A DNA stretch of 64,000 nt from Variovorax paradoxus (GTDB lineage Bacteria > Pseudomonadota > Gammaproteobacteria > Burkholderiales > Burkholderiaceae_C). Below are positions 1-12,000 of the stretch, one piece after another. The position numbers were made by a program, and so were the translations under genes. The number at the start of each line of letters is the position of its first letter. Position 1 is the stretch's first letter. Under the pieces are notes generated by a model. The model searched no databases. It worked only from the letters and a program-made list of their open reading frames with translations, and had not been told where the DNA came from. Where the stretch lies: the NCBI RefSeq assembly GCF_009498455.1, contig NZ_CP045644.1, positions 2,483,001 through 2,547,000 on the forward strand, in the 5' to 3' direction.

Positions 1-1010
<1,010 letters not shown>

Positions 1011-1011
<1 letters not shown>

Positions 1012-1979
1012 CAGTGTCGGGTGTCGTGCGGGGGTAAAGCGAAATCGGGAGGGGCATCGGGCTCGTCGTCATCGTCTTCGTCGTCCTCGGGCTCGGCCCA
1101 GAACAGGCGGTCGGGCAGCACGTGGCCCATGCCGGGGCGAAAGCCCGCGTCGAGGCAGCGGTCCATGTAAGCGAGCGCTTCGCTCGTGGCGGCGACGAGG
1201 TCGGTGCCGCTGGCCAGCAGGGCCGCGAGCGCGGCCGAGAGCGTGTCGCCCGCGCCCGCGAAGACGGCTTCGAGCCGTTCGTACTTCTCGCTGGCCAGCA
1301 CCGATTGGGGCGAGGCCAGCACGTTGTCGATGAACTGGTCGGGCAGCACCATGCCGGTGACCAAGGTGTAGGGCACGCCGAACTCGCCAGCGGCCTTGGC
1401 GATGTCGCGTGCGCCGGGTGGACGCTCGCCGCTCCAGTCGGGCAGCAGCCAGCGCCACAGGGTGCTGTGGTTTCCAACCAACACCGTGGTCTGGGGCAGT
1501 ACGAGGTCGCGAAAAGCGTCGTGATAGGCCTCGATCAGGTTCTCGTCCCACCACGACAGGTTGGGCATGTAGGCCACCACGGGCACGTCGGGATAGTCGG
1601 CGGCGGTCTCGGCGATGGTGCTCAGCGCCTCCGGCGTGCCGGCAAAGCCGACCTTGATCAGCTGGACCTCGACGTCTTCGAGGATGGCGCGCGCCTGCTC
1701 GGCCACGGCCTCTTCCTCGAAGGGGAAGTGGTCGAAGATCTCGGCCGTGTCGCGGGCGTACGCGCCCGTCACCACCGGCAGGATGTGAGCGCCCACCGAT
1801 CCCATGGCCAGTGCGTCGGCGCCCAGGCCGCCGGCGCCGCTCGGATCGCTGGCATTGAACACCAGCACGCAGGGGGGATTCAGATCGCGTTCGCTCAGCG
1901 CCTCGTCGTCCTCCTGCGAGGGGTCGTTAAGATTGCCCGGTGTGCGGGCGTTCTCGTCTGGATGTAAGTAGATGGTCAT
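1011..1979 (-). CDS. thiD: ThiD-like hydroxymethylpyrimidine (phosphate) kinase
   Basis: Ribokinase-fold kinase (HMP-P kinase family, 322 aa), expected to phosphorylate hydroxymethylpyrimidine or its phosphate in thiamine synthesis or salvage. The N-terminal substrate motif reads [18 protein letters not shown], and the C-terminal anion-hole motif [17 protein letters not shown] is intact. It is longer than E. coli ThiD (about 266 aa) because of a roughly 40-residue polar N-terminal extension and an acidic C-terminal tail ([15 protein letters not shown]). The SD-P-SGAGG motif differs from the usual SDSGGGAGIQAD of ThiD, so specificity for another pyrimidine is possible. It is the first gene of a two-gene operon with hemL. 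Confidence 0.8.
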
Positions 1980-2090
1980 ACGCCTGGCGAAATCCCCTGG
2001 ATGGTGGCATAGGCGCGACGTTTACGGTCTGCCAGTGAGATACGCATAGATACACTCGTTGCATTTAATGAACAAGGACTTTAAGCTCCG

Positions 2091-2261
2091 ATGAACACGA
2101 AAACTTGGATGTGCCTGATTTGTGGGTGGATCTATGACGAAGCGGTTGGTGTGCCGGAAGACGGCATCGCGGCAGGCACGGCCTGGGCCGAGGTGCCGAT
2201 GAACTGGACCTGTCCTGAGTGCGGTGCGCGCAAGGAAGACTTCGAAATGGTTGAGATCTGA
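2091..2261 (+). CDS. Rubredoxin
   Basis: Small iron-sulfur electron carrier of 56 residues with a single Fe(Cys)4 centre. The two ligand knuckles are CLICG (Cys8, Cys11) and CPECG (Cys41, Cys44), and the core WIYDEAVGVPEDGIAAGTAW is typical. AAGGA lies about 12 bases before the ATG. It is divergent from thiD and lies 83 bp upstream of pilG in the same direction. A rubredoxin ahead of pilG is a recurrent arrangement in Burkholderiales as I recall it. The partner oxidoreductase cannot be told from this window. Confidence 0.93.
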   Translation: MNTKTWMCLICGWIYDEAVGVPEDGIAAGTAWAEVPMNWTCPECGARKEDFEMVEI

Positions 2262-2344
2262 CAAGCATGGCATAGGGCTACGCGATCTGCGTCGATGTTC
2301 GGCGCGGCGGGCATCCAAGTCTCTGATGAGCAGGAGCGTTTGCA

Positions 2345-2743
2345 ATGAGCCCGAATGGATCTGGTTACAAGGTGCTGGTCATCGACGACAGCAACACCAT
2401 CCGGCGCAGTGCCGAGATTTTTTTGAAGCAGGGTGGGCACGAGGTTCTTCTCGCGGAAGACGGCTTCGACGCGCTCTCCAAGGTTAACGACCACAAGCCC
2501 CACCTGATTTTCTGCGACATCCTGATGCCTCGCCTCGACGGTTATCAGACCTGCGCCATCATCAAGCGCAACGCGCATTTCTCCAATGTCCCGGTTGTCA
2601 TGCTGTCTTCGAAAGACGGCGTGTTCGACAAGGCCCGCGGCCGCATGGTCGGGTCCCAAGACTATCTCACCAAGCCTTTCACCAAAGACCAGCTGCTGCA
2701 GGCCGTGCAGCAGTTTGGCATTGTTCAACAGGAAGTGCAGTAA
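2345..2743 (+). CDS. pilG: Twitching-motility response regulator PilG (CheY-like)
   Basis: Single-domain receiver of 132 residues, one of the two CheY-like outputs of the Pil-Chp chemosensory system controlling type IV pilus extension. The acidic pocket (VIDD), the phospho-acceptor Asp in FCDILMPRLDGY, the SSKDG switch segment and the LTKPF lysine are present. An AGGAG site precedes the ATG. The stop overlaps the pilH start by one base (TAATG). It heads the co-directional run pilG-pilH-pilI-pilJ-chpA. It is called PilG rather than PilH by order and by the N-terminal extension MSPNGSGYKV. Confidence 0.93.
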   Translation: MSPNGSGYKVLVIDDSNTIRRSAEIFLKQGGHEVLLAEDGFDALSKVNDHKPHLIFCDILMPRLDGYQTCAIIKRNAHFSNVPVVMLSSKDGVFDKARGRMVGSQDYLTKPFTKDQLLQAVQQFGIVQQEVQ

Positions 2744-3108
2744 TGCCGATTCGAAAAATCCTCGTCGTCGACGACTCCAAGACGGAACTGGTGTTCCTGA
2801 CCGACCTCCTCCAGAAGAACGGTTTCTCCGTGAAGACGGCCGAAAACGCCGACGACGCGATGCGCCGCCTCGAGGAAGACCACCCCGACCTGATCCTCAT
2901 GGACGTGGTCATGCCCGGCCAGAACGGCTTCCAGCTCACGCGCGCCATCGCCCGCGACCCGAAGTACGCCGCTATCCCGATCATCCTGTGCACCAGCAAG
3001 AACCAGGAAACCGATCGTGTCTGGGGCATGCGCCAGGGCGCGCGCGACTACATCGTGAAGCCGGTCAACGCGGCCGACCTGATGTCCAAGATCAGCGCAC
3101 TCGCCTGA
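2743..3108 (+). CDS. pilH: Response regulator PilH (CheY-like)
   Basis: Second single-domain receiver (121 aa) of the Pil-Chp system, expected to act with the retraction branch of type IV pili or as a phosphate sink. It starts MPIRKILVVDDSKTELVFLT and has the phospho-acceptor in LMDVVMPGQNGF, the CTSKNQETD segment and the conserved lysine in YIVKPV. A strong AGGAAG ribosome site lies inside the end of pilG and the start overlaps the pilG stop, so translation is coupled. Confidence 0.93.
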   Translation: MPIRKILVVDDSKTELVFLTDLLQKNGFSVKTAENADDAMRRLEEDHPDLILMDVVMPGQNGFQLTRAIARDPKYAAIPIILCTSKNQETDRVWGMRQGARDYIVKPVNAADLMSKISALA

Positions 3109-3127
3109 CCGGGAACCTGCGCAATCC

Positions 3128-3661
3128 ATGGCGAATCGCGACGCGCTCCGCGCCTTCCAGTCCCGTCTTGCGAGCCGCCTCCAGGCCGCGCGCACCACGG
3201 GCGTGGCCGCGAGCTGGCTGGCGGTCGAGGCGGGCGAGGGCAAGTACCTCTTTCCGCTGGCGCACGCCGGCGAAATCTTTCCCTGGACGCCGCCCCAGCC
3301 CGTGCCCTACACGGAGCCCTGGTTTCTCGGCGTCGCCAACCTGCGCGGCGGCCTGTACGGCGTCGTGCAGCTGTCGGCGTTTGCGTCCGGTGCGCCGGGC
3401 GCCCCCGCCGCCACCGAGGCGGCACGCATGCAATCGCGGCTCGTGGCATTCAACGAGCTGCTCGAAGTCAACTGCGCATTGCTGGTCGATCGACTGGCGG
3501 GGTTGCGGGGCTCGGAGGCCTTCACGGCCGCCGAGGCCCCGGGCGCAGACGCACCTGCCTGGCATGGGCATCTGTACACCGACGCAGCAGGGGAGCGCTG
3601 GCAGGAAGTCAACCTGCAGGCGCTTTCGCAGCAACCCCAGTTTTTGAGTATTGGTGCGTAG
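3128..3661 (+). CDS. pilI: CheW-type adaptor PilI
   Basis: CheW-domain protein of 177 residues that should couple the receptor PilJ to the kinase ChpA. The domain covers most of the protein: SWLAVEAGEGKYLFPLAHAG at about residues 36-55, followed by the WFLGVANLRGGLYGVVQLSAF strand pair typical of CheW and PilI. It lies 19 bp after pilH and 42 bp before pilJ. The chain is slightly shorter and more Ala/Pro-rich than E. coli CheW but complete. Confidence 0.9.
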   Translation: MANRDALRAFQSRLASRLQAARTTGVAASWLAVEAGEGKYLFPLAHAGEIFPWTPPQPVPYTEPWFLGVANLRGGLYGVVQLSAFASGAPGAPAATEAARMQSRLVAFNELLEVNCALLVDRLAGLRGSEAFTAAEAPGADAPAWHGHLYTDAAGERWQEVNLQALSQQPQFLSIGA

Positions 3662-3703
3662 TGCTTCGGCACATGGCACTGGCAACCACCTGAAGGACCG
3701 ACC

Positions 3704-6037
3704 GTGAGCTCGATCGCCGACAAGTTCAAGAAATTACTCCCCGCGAACAACGGGAACGACAAGGCCCGCGTCGACGGCTCCGGTTCGATATCGCTCGACG
3801 ATGTCGACACGGTTCAGGTTCCGGACGAAAAAACGATCCGCCTCGCCAAAAAAGGCGACGGCGTTTCGGCGTCTGCCGCCGTGACCGACACCGGCTTCGG
3901 CGGTATCGATGCGCTGGGCGACCCCGCTTCCGTCGAGGCCGCCAACGCGGCCACGCTCGAAGCGGCCCCGCTGGCCCCCACCACGGGCGGCGGCATGGGC
4001 GCCAACCCCGCCAAGCAGCAGCGCGTGCTGGCCATCTTGCTGGCCATCGTGGTGCTGGCGCTGTTGCTGGTGGCCGGCTCCGCCATTCTTCGCGCGGAAC
4101 GCCTGGCGCAGCAGGTGGCGGCCACCGGCCAGTCGCTGATGCAGTCGCAGCGTCTGGCGAAATCGATCTCGCAGGCCCTCGTCGGCAGCGCCTCGGCGTT
4201 CGTCGAAGTGAAGGACAGCGCCGACGACCTCTCGCGCCGCGTGCAGGGCCTGACCAACGGCGATGACACCTTGCGCCTGGAAGCCGTCGGCAACCAGTAC
4301 GACGAGGAGATGAACAAGATCAACCCGCTGGTCGCCCGCGCCGACACCAGCGCCAAGGCCGTGCTGGCCCAGCGTCAAATCCTGACGCAGGTGGGTGCCG
4401 CCTTGCGCGACATCAACCAGCAGTCGTCCACGCTGCTCGAAATGACGGAAACCGTCGCGTCGCTGAAGATGCAGCAGAACGCCACGCTGCCCGAAATCTC
4501 GGCCGCTGGCCAGCTCGTGATGCTGACGCAGCGCATCGGCAAGTCGACCAACGAGTTCTTCACGGTCGAGGGTGTGAACCCCGACGCCGTGTTCCTGCTG
4601 GGCAAGGACCTGAACACCTTCCAGGAAACCACCCGCGGCCTGCTCGACGGCAACGCGCAACAGCGCTTCCCCGGCTCGAAAGACCCGCAGACCCGCCAGC
4701 AGCTCGAAGCCATCCTGAAGACCTACGAGCAGATGCGCACGCAGGCGTCGGCCATTCTGGGCAACCTGCAAGGTCTGGTGGCCGCGCGCGAAGCGCAGGC
4801 GTCCATCCTGACCGACAGCGAGCCGCTGCGTAAGTCGCTCGGCGACCTGCAGGAAAAGCTCTCGGCACGCACCGGCCTGGGCGCCGGCACCATCGTGCTG
4901 CTGTTCGTGCTGTCGCTGGCTGCCCTGGCTCTGGCCGGCGCCATCGGTTTCGTGCAGGTGCGCGAAGGCCGCGAACGTGCCGTCGTCGCCGAGCGCGAGC
5001 GTCTGGCGGCCGAGCAGGCCTCCGAAGAAGCCGGCCGCGTGAACAACGCCAACCAGGCCGCCATTCTTCGCCTGATGAACGAACTGCAAACGGTGGCCGA
5101 AGGCGACCTGACGCAGGAAGCGACCGTGACCGAGGACATCACCGGCGCCATCGCCGACTCGGTGAACTACACGGTGGAAGAACTGCGTTTGCTGGTGGGC
5201 AACGTGCAGAACACGGCAACCCGCGTGGCGCAGACGACGTCGCAGGTGGAAAACACCTCGACCGAACTGCTCGCCGCCTCGACCGAACAGCTGCGCGAAA
5301 TTCGCGAAACCGGCCAGTCGGTGCTGACCATGGCCGAGCGAATCAACGGCGTGTCCTCGCAAGCGCAAGAGTCCGCCACGGTGGCGCGCCAGTCGCTGCA
5401 GGCCGCATCGTCGGGTCTGCAGGCCGTGCAGAACGCCATCGGCGGTATGAACTCCATCCGCGACCAGATCCAGGAAACCTCCAAGCGGATCAAGCGCCTG
5501 GGCGAATCGTCGCAAGAGATTGGCGAAATCACCGAGCTGATCTCGGACATTACCGAACAGACCAACGTGCTGGCGCTGAACGCCGCCATCCAAGCCGCAT
5601 CGGCCGGTGAAGCCGGCCGAGGCTTCTCGGTGGTGGCGGAAGAAGTTCAGCGACTGGCCGAACGCTCCGCAGACGCCACGCGCCAGATCTCGGCGCTGGT
5701 GAAGGCGATTCAGACCGACACCCAGGACGCGGTGGGCGCCATGGAGCGTTCCACGCAGGGTGTGGTCGAAGGAGCGAAGCTGTCCGACAACGCCGGTACC
5801 GCGCTGTCCGAGATCGACCGCGTGTCGCGTCGGCTCGCTGACCTCATCGAGCAGATTTCGCAGTCCGCCTCCCGCGAGGCCGATTCGGCCAACGTGGTGG
5901 CTGCCAACATCCAGCACATTTTTGCCGTGACGGAACAGACCGGAGAAGGTACGCGGACCACGGCCCAGCAGGTGCGCGAGCTCTCGCAGATGGCCGAAGA
6001 ACTGCGTCGCTCCGTGGCTCGTTTCAAGATTGCCTGA
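3704..6037 (+). CDS. pilJ: Methyl-accepting chemotaxis protein PilJ
   Basis: Transmembrane chemoreceptor of the Pil-Chp pathway (777 aa, GTG start with AAGGA upstream). Residues 1-100 are a polar cytoplasmic leader. The first membrane helix is at about 107-128 (VLAILLAIVVLALLLVAGSA), then a periplasmic helical region of the PilJ type to about 395, and the second helix is near GTIVLLFVLSLAALALAGAI. A HAMP-like stretch and a long coiled-coil signalling domain follow. The hairpin tip is intact (EQTNVLALNAAIQAASAGEAGRGFSVVAEE). The 100-residue cytoplasmic N-terminus is longer than in Pseudomonas PilJ. Confidence 0.93.
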   Translation: MSSIADKFKKLLPANNGNDKARVDGSGSISLDDVDTVQVPDEKTIRLAKKGDGVSASAAVTDTGFGGIDALGDPASVEAANAATLEAAPLAPTTGGGMGANPAKQQRVLAILLAIVVLALLLVAGSAILRAERLAQQVAATGQSLMQSQRLAKSISQALVGSASAFVEVKDSADDLSRRVQGLTNGDDTLRLEAVGNQYDEEMNKINPLVARADTSAKAVLAQRQILTQVGAALRDINQQSSTLLEMTETVASLKMQQNATLPEISAAGQLVMLTQRIGKSTNEFFTVEGVNPDAVFLLGKDLNTFQETTRGLLDGNAQQRFPGSKDPQTRQQLEAILKTYEQMRTQASAILGNLQGLVAAREAQASILTDSEPLRKSLGDLQEKLSARTGLGAGTIVLLFVLSLAALALAGAIGFVQVREGRERAVVAERERLAAEQASEEAGRVNNANQAAILRLMNELQTVAEGDLTQEATVTEDITGAIADSVNYTVEELRLLVGNVQNTATRVAQTTSQVENTSTELLAASTEQLREIRETGQSVLTMAERINGVSSQAQESATVARQSLQAASSGLQAVQNAIGGMNSIRDQIQETSKRIKRLGESSQEIGEITELISDITEQTNVLALNAAIQAASAGEAGRGFSVVAEEVQRLAERSADATRQISALVKAIQTDTQDAVGAMERSTQGVVEGAKLSDNAGTALSEIDRVSRRLADLIEQISQSASREADSANVVAANIQHIFAVTEQTGEGTRTTAQQVRELSQMAEELRRSVARFKIA

Positions 6038-6068
6038 CAACAGATAGATAAGAACGGCGAGCAACCAC

Positions 6069-9000
6069 GTGTCGACTCAAACCCCTGCCACGGCCCCCCT
6101 CGCCGGCAACATGCCGGCCACCGAAGACCTCGGGCCGTTGGCCTGGGTGCTGGGAGAAATCCAGAAGTCCCTCGACGGTGTCGGCAAGTCGCTGCGGCGT
6201 TTCGTGCGCGACGTGGGCAGTGCCACGGAGCCCGAGAGCGGCCCGCTGCAGATGGCCCGCCAGCAACTGCACCAGGCTGTCGGCGCGCTGCAGATGGTCG
6301 GCCACAGCTCGCCTGCCTTGGTGCTCGGCACCATCGAATTCGCGGTGCAGGGCTTCATCGCCGAGCCGCAGCGCTGCACCGAGAGTGCCGTGCACAAGAT
6401 CGAGCGTGCCGGCTTTGCCGTCACCGATTTCCTCAGCGCGCTGCTGGCCGGCAAGGCCGTGTCGTCGGTGGCGCTGTTTCCGCAGTACCGCGACGTGCTG
6501 GAGCTGGTCGGCAATGAGCGCGTCCACCCGGCGGACCTCTGGAGCACCGCGTGGCGCTGGGTCGAGGTCAAGCCCGCGCTCACGCAGGCGGCCCTGGCCT
6601 ACGACCCCGCAGTGCGTTCGCGGCTCGACCGCGAGGTGCTGCAGCTGGTCAAGAGCAGCGATCCGCAGGCCGCGCGCCGGCTGCACGCGCTGTGCCTGGG
6701 GCTCGGTCGCGGTGCGCTGCTGCCGCGCGTCGCGAGCTTCTGGACGCTGGCCGCGGGCTTCTTCGAGGCCCTCGCACTGGGCCTGATCCCCTTCGACACC
6801 TACGTCAAGCGCGCCGCCTCGCGCGTGCTGCTGCAGTACGCCACGCTGGCGCGCGGCGACAGCGTGGTGTCCGACCGCCTCGGGCAGGACCTGCTGTTCT
6901 TCTGCGCCCAGGCCGTGCCCGGCGCACAAGACGACGCCGCCACGCTGCGCACCGTGCGCAGCGCCTGGGGCGTCACGCAGGAGCCGCGCGTCGACTACAC
7001 CGCGGTGCAGTTCGGCCGCTTCGATCCGCTGGTGCTCTCGCAGGCGCGCAAGCGCATCGAGACCGCCAAGGAAATGTGGTCGGCGCTCTCGGGCGGCGAC
7101 ATCACGCGCACGCGGCAGGTGGCCGACACCTTCGCGCAGCTCGGCGAATCGCTGCTGAAGCTGCATCCGCCGAGCCAGCCGATGGTGGAGGCGCTGACGC
7201 ATGCCGTGGACGCCTCGGTGCGCTCCGGCCAGCCGCCCGACACCGAACTGGCGATGGAAGTCGCCACCTCGGTGCTGTACCTCGAAGCCGCGCTCGAAGA
7301 CCTCGACCCCAGCGACCCGCAACTCACGGCCCGCACGCTGCAGCTGGCCGGCCGCATCGAGCGCGTGCGCGACGGCGGCCGTTCCGAGCCGCTCGAGCCG
7401 TGGATGGAGGACCTGTACCGCCGCGTCAGCGACCGCCAGACCATGGGCACCGTGGTCGACGAACTGCGCAGCCACTTGAGCGAACTCGAAAAATCGCTCG
7501 ACCAGTATTTCCGCCGCCCCGCCGAAAAGCCGCTGCTGCGCACCGTGCCCACCCAGCTCATGCAGATGCGCGGCGTGTTCTCGGTGCTGGGGCTCGAGCA
7601 GGCCGCACTCACTGTCCAGCGCATGCGCGACGACGTCGAGCAGATGCTGCTGGCCAACCGCTCGCCCGTCGAGGAAATGGCCACCTTCGACGCGCTCGGA
7701 AACAACCTGGGCGCGCTGGGTTTCCTCATCGACATGCTGGGCTACCAGCCCGCGCTGGCCAAGCGCCTGTTCGTGTTCGATGCCGAAGCCGGCGAACTCA
7801 AGCCGCTGATGGGCCGACAGGCCATCGATACCGCGGCCCCGGCCGAAGGCGCTGCCGCACCGGCCGCCGAGCCCGTGCTCAGCATCGAGGAAGTCGACGC
7901 GCAGATCGCCTCCAAGCTCGCCGCGCTCGCCACGCCCAACCGCAAGACCAAGCCGTCGCCGCTGGAGGAATTCAGCCGCAAGGCCGAGAGCTGGACCACC
8001 AAGATCAGCGGACCGTCGGCCTTGCCCGACACCGAGGTCACCGAGCTCGAAGAAGACGACCTGCAGAACATCTTCCTGGACGAAGCCCGCGAAGTGGTGG
8101 GCAACGGCCTGGCCGCCATCGCCGCGCTCGGCAGCCGTCCGGGCGACACCGAAGAACTCACCATCCTGCGCCGCGCGTTCCACACGCTCAAGGGCAGCTC
8201 GCGCATGGTCGGTCTCACCGACTTCGGCGACGCCGCCTGGTCGCTCGAACAGGTGCTCAACACCTGGCTGGCCGACCAGCGCGACGCCACGCCCGAATTG
8301 CTGTCGAGCACCGAGCGCATGCTGGGCGATTTCAGCCAGTGGGTCGAAGCCATTGCCGCCGGCGATGCAGGCACCTGGCACTCGGCACCGTTCAGCCGCG
8401 TGGCCAATGCGCTGCTGGCCGGCGAGCCCGTGCCCGCGCCGGTGCGCGTGGCCGATGCCGAAGCGCTTGCCGTGGCCGCGCGCCACATCGCAGCCGAATC
8501 GGCATCGCTCGCACTGCCGGAGCTGCCTGAGTTGCCCGACCTGTCGCTGACGCCGCAAGACGTCGCGGCCCCTGGCGCCACGTTGGACTTCTCCGACTGG
8601 CAGCAGGCGCAAGACGAACAACACGCATCCACCCAGCCTGTCACACCCGAGCCCGACGACGATTTCGCCTCCACCGATTTCGTCGATTTCGAAGCCAAGC
8701 AAAGCACCGCGCCCGCACCGCTCGAAGCGCTGCCCAGCGGCGACGATTTCGATTTCCTCGCGCCCCCGAAGACGCTTGCACCGGCCGAGCCCGAGCTGGC
8801 CCCGGAAATCGAAGCAACGATGCCGACCGCATCGGGCCTGCCCGATCTCGAATGGGCGCCCGAGCCGTTGCCGTTGGCTGCCGCAGAGCCTGTCGCCGAC
8901 ACGGTGGCATCTGTCGAGGTCATCGAAGTCGCCGAAGAACTGCCGGCTGAGCTGCAGCCGGAGCCGGAACTTGTGTCGGCGGCTATCGACGTCGCACCCG

Positions 9001-12000
9001 AGGCCCCCGTCGTCGCCGAAGACTTGCCTGCAGCCGCCGTTGCCGAACCGGAACCCGAGCCCGTGCTGGCCGAGGCCGTTCCCGAACCCGAGTCTTCCAC
9101 CGCACCAAGCGCTGAAGACCAGGTCAAGGTCATCGGCCCGCTGCGCATCGGCATCGCGCTGTACAACGTCTATCTCAACGAAGCCGATGAATGGTCCCGC
9201 CAGCTGGCGACCGATGTCGGCGAATGGGCGCTCGAAACCCACGAGCGCCTGCCCGACTCGACCATTGCGCTGGCCCATTCGCTGGCCGGCAGCTCGGCCA
9301 CCGTCGGCTTCCACAGCCTCTCGGGCATGGCCCGCCTGCTCGAATCCGCGCTGCAGCATCTGCAGATGCAGGGCAGCGGCACGCGCGAGCAGGGCGTGGT
9401 GCTGGTCGCCGCGGCCGACGAACTGCGTCGCCTGCTGCACCAGTTCGCCGTCGGCTTCCTGCGCGATCCGTCCGAAGCCACGCTGCAGGCGCTGCGCGAA
9501 ATCGCCGCTGCACCGATGCCGCCTGAAATCGCCGCGGCCCGCTTCGAGACGCTGCTGCCGAAGCAGATCGTCGCCAACGACGCCTTTGCCGACGTGGCGC
9601 TGGACGACAACGAAGACGCCATCGACCTGGCCGATGCGGTCGACGTCGACCTGTTCCCGATCTTCGAGGAAGAGGCCGCCGAACTGATGCCGCAGCTGGG
9701 CGAGGCGCTGCGCCAGTGGTCGCACCACCCCGACGACGCCGCGCCTCGCGCCTCGGTGCTGCGCACGCTGCACACGCTCAAGGGCAGTGCGCGGCTGGCC
9801 GGTGCCATGCGCCTGGGCGAGCGCGCGCACCGCATGGAGTCCGAGATCGAACTCCTGGGCTCCCAGGGGGCCGAGCGGGCCGACATCGAGAAGCTGCTGG
9901 CCCGGCTCGACACGCTGCAACACACCTTCGACGCCCTGCGCGCGGCCGACGACGCCGCCCAGGTCGAAGTGGCCCAGCTGATCGCAACCGCCAGCCCGAC
10001 CGCACCCGCCATCCAGCGCGTGCAGTCGGCGCCCGAGGTCCGCGTGTCGGCGAACGACGATCAGGCCGAGGCCGGTGCATCTGGCGAAGCTGCCGATGCG
10101 GCGCCCGCCGCAGCCCCGTCGTCCCTGTTGCCGCGCCCCGCACCAGCCCTGCTGGCGCCGCTGCGCGCCGCATCGGGCCAGGCGGTGCGCATCCGCACCC
10201 AACTGCTCGACCGCCTCGTTGCGCAGACCGGCGAGGTCATCATCACGCGCTCGCGCCTCGAAGCCGAACTCGGCCAGCTGCGCGGTTCGCTCGCCGACCT
10301 CACGGGCAACCTGGATCGTTTGCGCCAGCAGTTGCGCGACATCGAGGTGCAGGCCGAAAGCCAGATGCAATCGCGCCTGGCGCAAGCCAAGGATTCGCAG
10401 CAGAGCTTCGACCCGCTCGAGTTCGACCGCTTCACCCGGGTGCAGGAACTCACGCGCATGATGGCCGAGTCGGTGAACGACGTGGCCACCGTGCAGCGCA
10501 CCCTGCAGAAGACCGTGCAGGCCACGGAAGACGACCTGAGCGTGCAGGCACGCCAGACGCGCGAACTGCAGCGCGGCCTGCTGCGCACGCGCATGGTGGA
10601 GTTCGAGGGCATCTCCGACCGCCTGTACCGCGTGGTGCGCCAGGCCTCGAAGGACACCGGCAAGCAGGTGCGCCTGGACATCGTCGGCGGCTCCATCGAA
10701 ATGGACCGCGGCGTGCTCGACCGCATGACGCCGGCCTTCGAACACCTGCTGCGCAACTGCGTGGCGCACGGCATCGAAGATGCGGCGGCGCGCGAAGCCT
10801 CCGGCAAGGAGGCCAGCGGCCTCATCGTCATCGACCTGCATCACGAAGGCAACGACGTCTCGGTGAGCTTCCGCGACGACGGCGCCGGCCTCGACCAGAA
10901 GCGCATCGCCGAACGCGCCCGCGCGCTCGGCCTGCTCGGCCACGACCAGGAACTGTCGCCTGAAGAAGCCACCGAGCTGATCTTCAAGCCCGGCTTCTCG
11001 ACGGCAGGACAGGTGTCCGAACTGGCCGGTCGCGGCATCGGCATGGACGTGGTGCGCGCGCAGATCGCCGCGCTCGGCGGCCGCATCGAAACGCACAGCA
11101 CGCCGGGCCGGGGCACCACCTTCAAGCTGGTGCTGCCGCTGACCACCGCCGTGACGCACGTGGTGATGCTGCGTGCCGGCGAGGTGTCGATCGGCGTGCC
11201 GTCGAACCTCGTGGAACTCGTGCAGCGCGTGAGCGGTGCCGACCTCGAGGCCGCCTACCTGAACCACAGCTTCGCCTTCGGCAGCGAGCAGGTGCCGTTC
11301 TACTGGGCCGGCGCGCTGCTGCAGCATTCCATCCGCAGCGAGCACGCCGCCACCAAGAACAACACGCTGGTGATCGTGCGAAGCGCGGCGCAGCGCGTCG
11401 CCCTGCACGTGGACGAAGTGCTGGGCAACCAGGAAGTCGTGGTCAAGAACCTCGGCCCGCAGCTCGCGCGACTGCCCGGCCTGGCCGGCATCTCGGTGCT
11501 GGCGTCGGGCGCGGTGGCGCTGATCTACAACCCGGTGGCGCTGGCCGCAGTGCACGGCGACCAGGCGCGTGCGCGCCAGACCGCCGCGCTGGCTGCACCG
11601 ACGCACGCCGCGTCGGCAGACGCCGGTGCGCCGCAAACCCCGGCGGCTTTCGCCCCGGTGGTGCCGCAGATTCCGCTGGTGCTGGTGGTGGACGACTCCA
11701 TCACCGTGCGCCGCGTCACGCAGCGTCTGCTGCAGCGCGAAGGCTATCGCGTGTCGCTCGCGGCCGACGGCCTGCAGGCGCTCGAACGGCTGCAGCAGGA
11801 GCGCCCGGCCGTGGTGCTGTCGGACATCGAGATGCCGCGCATGGACGGCTTCGACCTGGCCCGCAACATCCGCGCCGACGTGGCGCTGGCCGAACTGCCG
11901 ATCATCATGATCACCTCGCGCATCGCCGAGAAGCACCGCGAGTACGCCCGCGACCTGGGCGTGAACCACTACCTCGGCAAGCCGTACTCGGAAGAGGAAC

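Noticed and set aside
6024..11969. 1981-residue open frame opposite chpA
   Set aside because: GC-rich antisense shadow. The plus strand has clear Hpt, kinase, CheW and receiver motifs. The minus frame is a His/Arg/Gly-rich chain with no family features.
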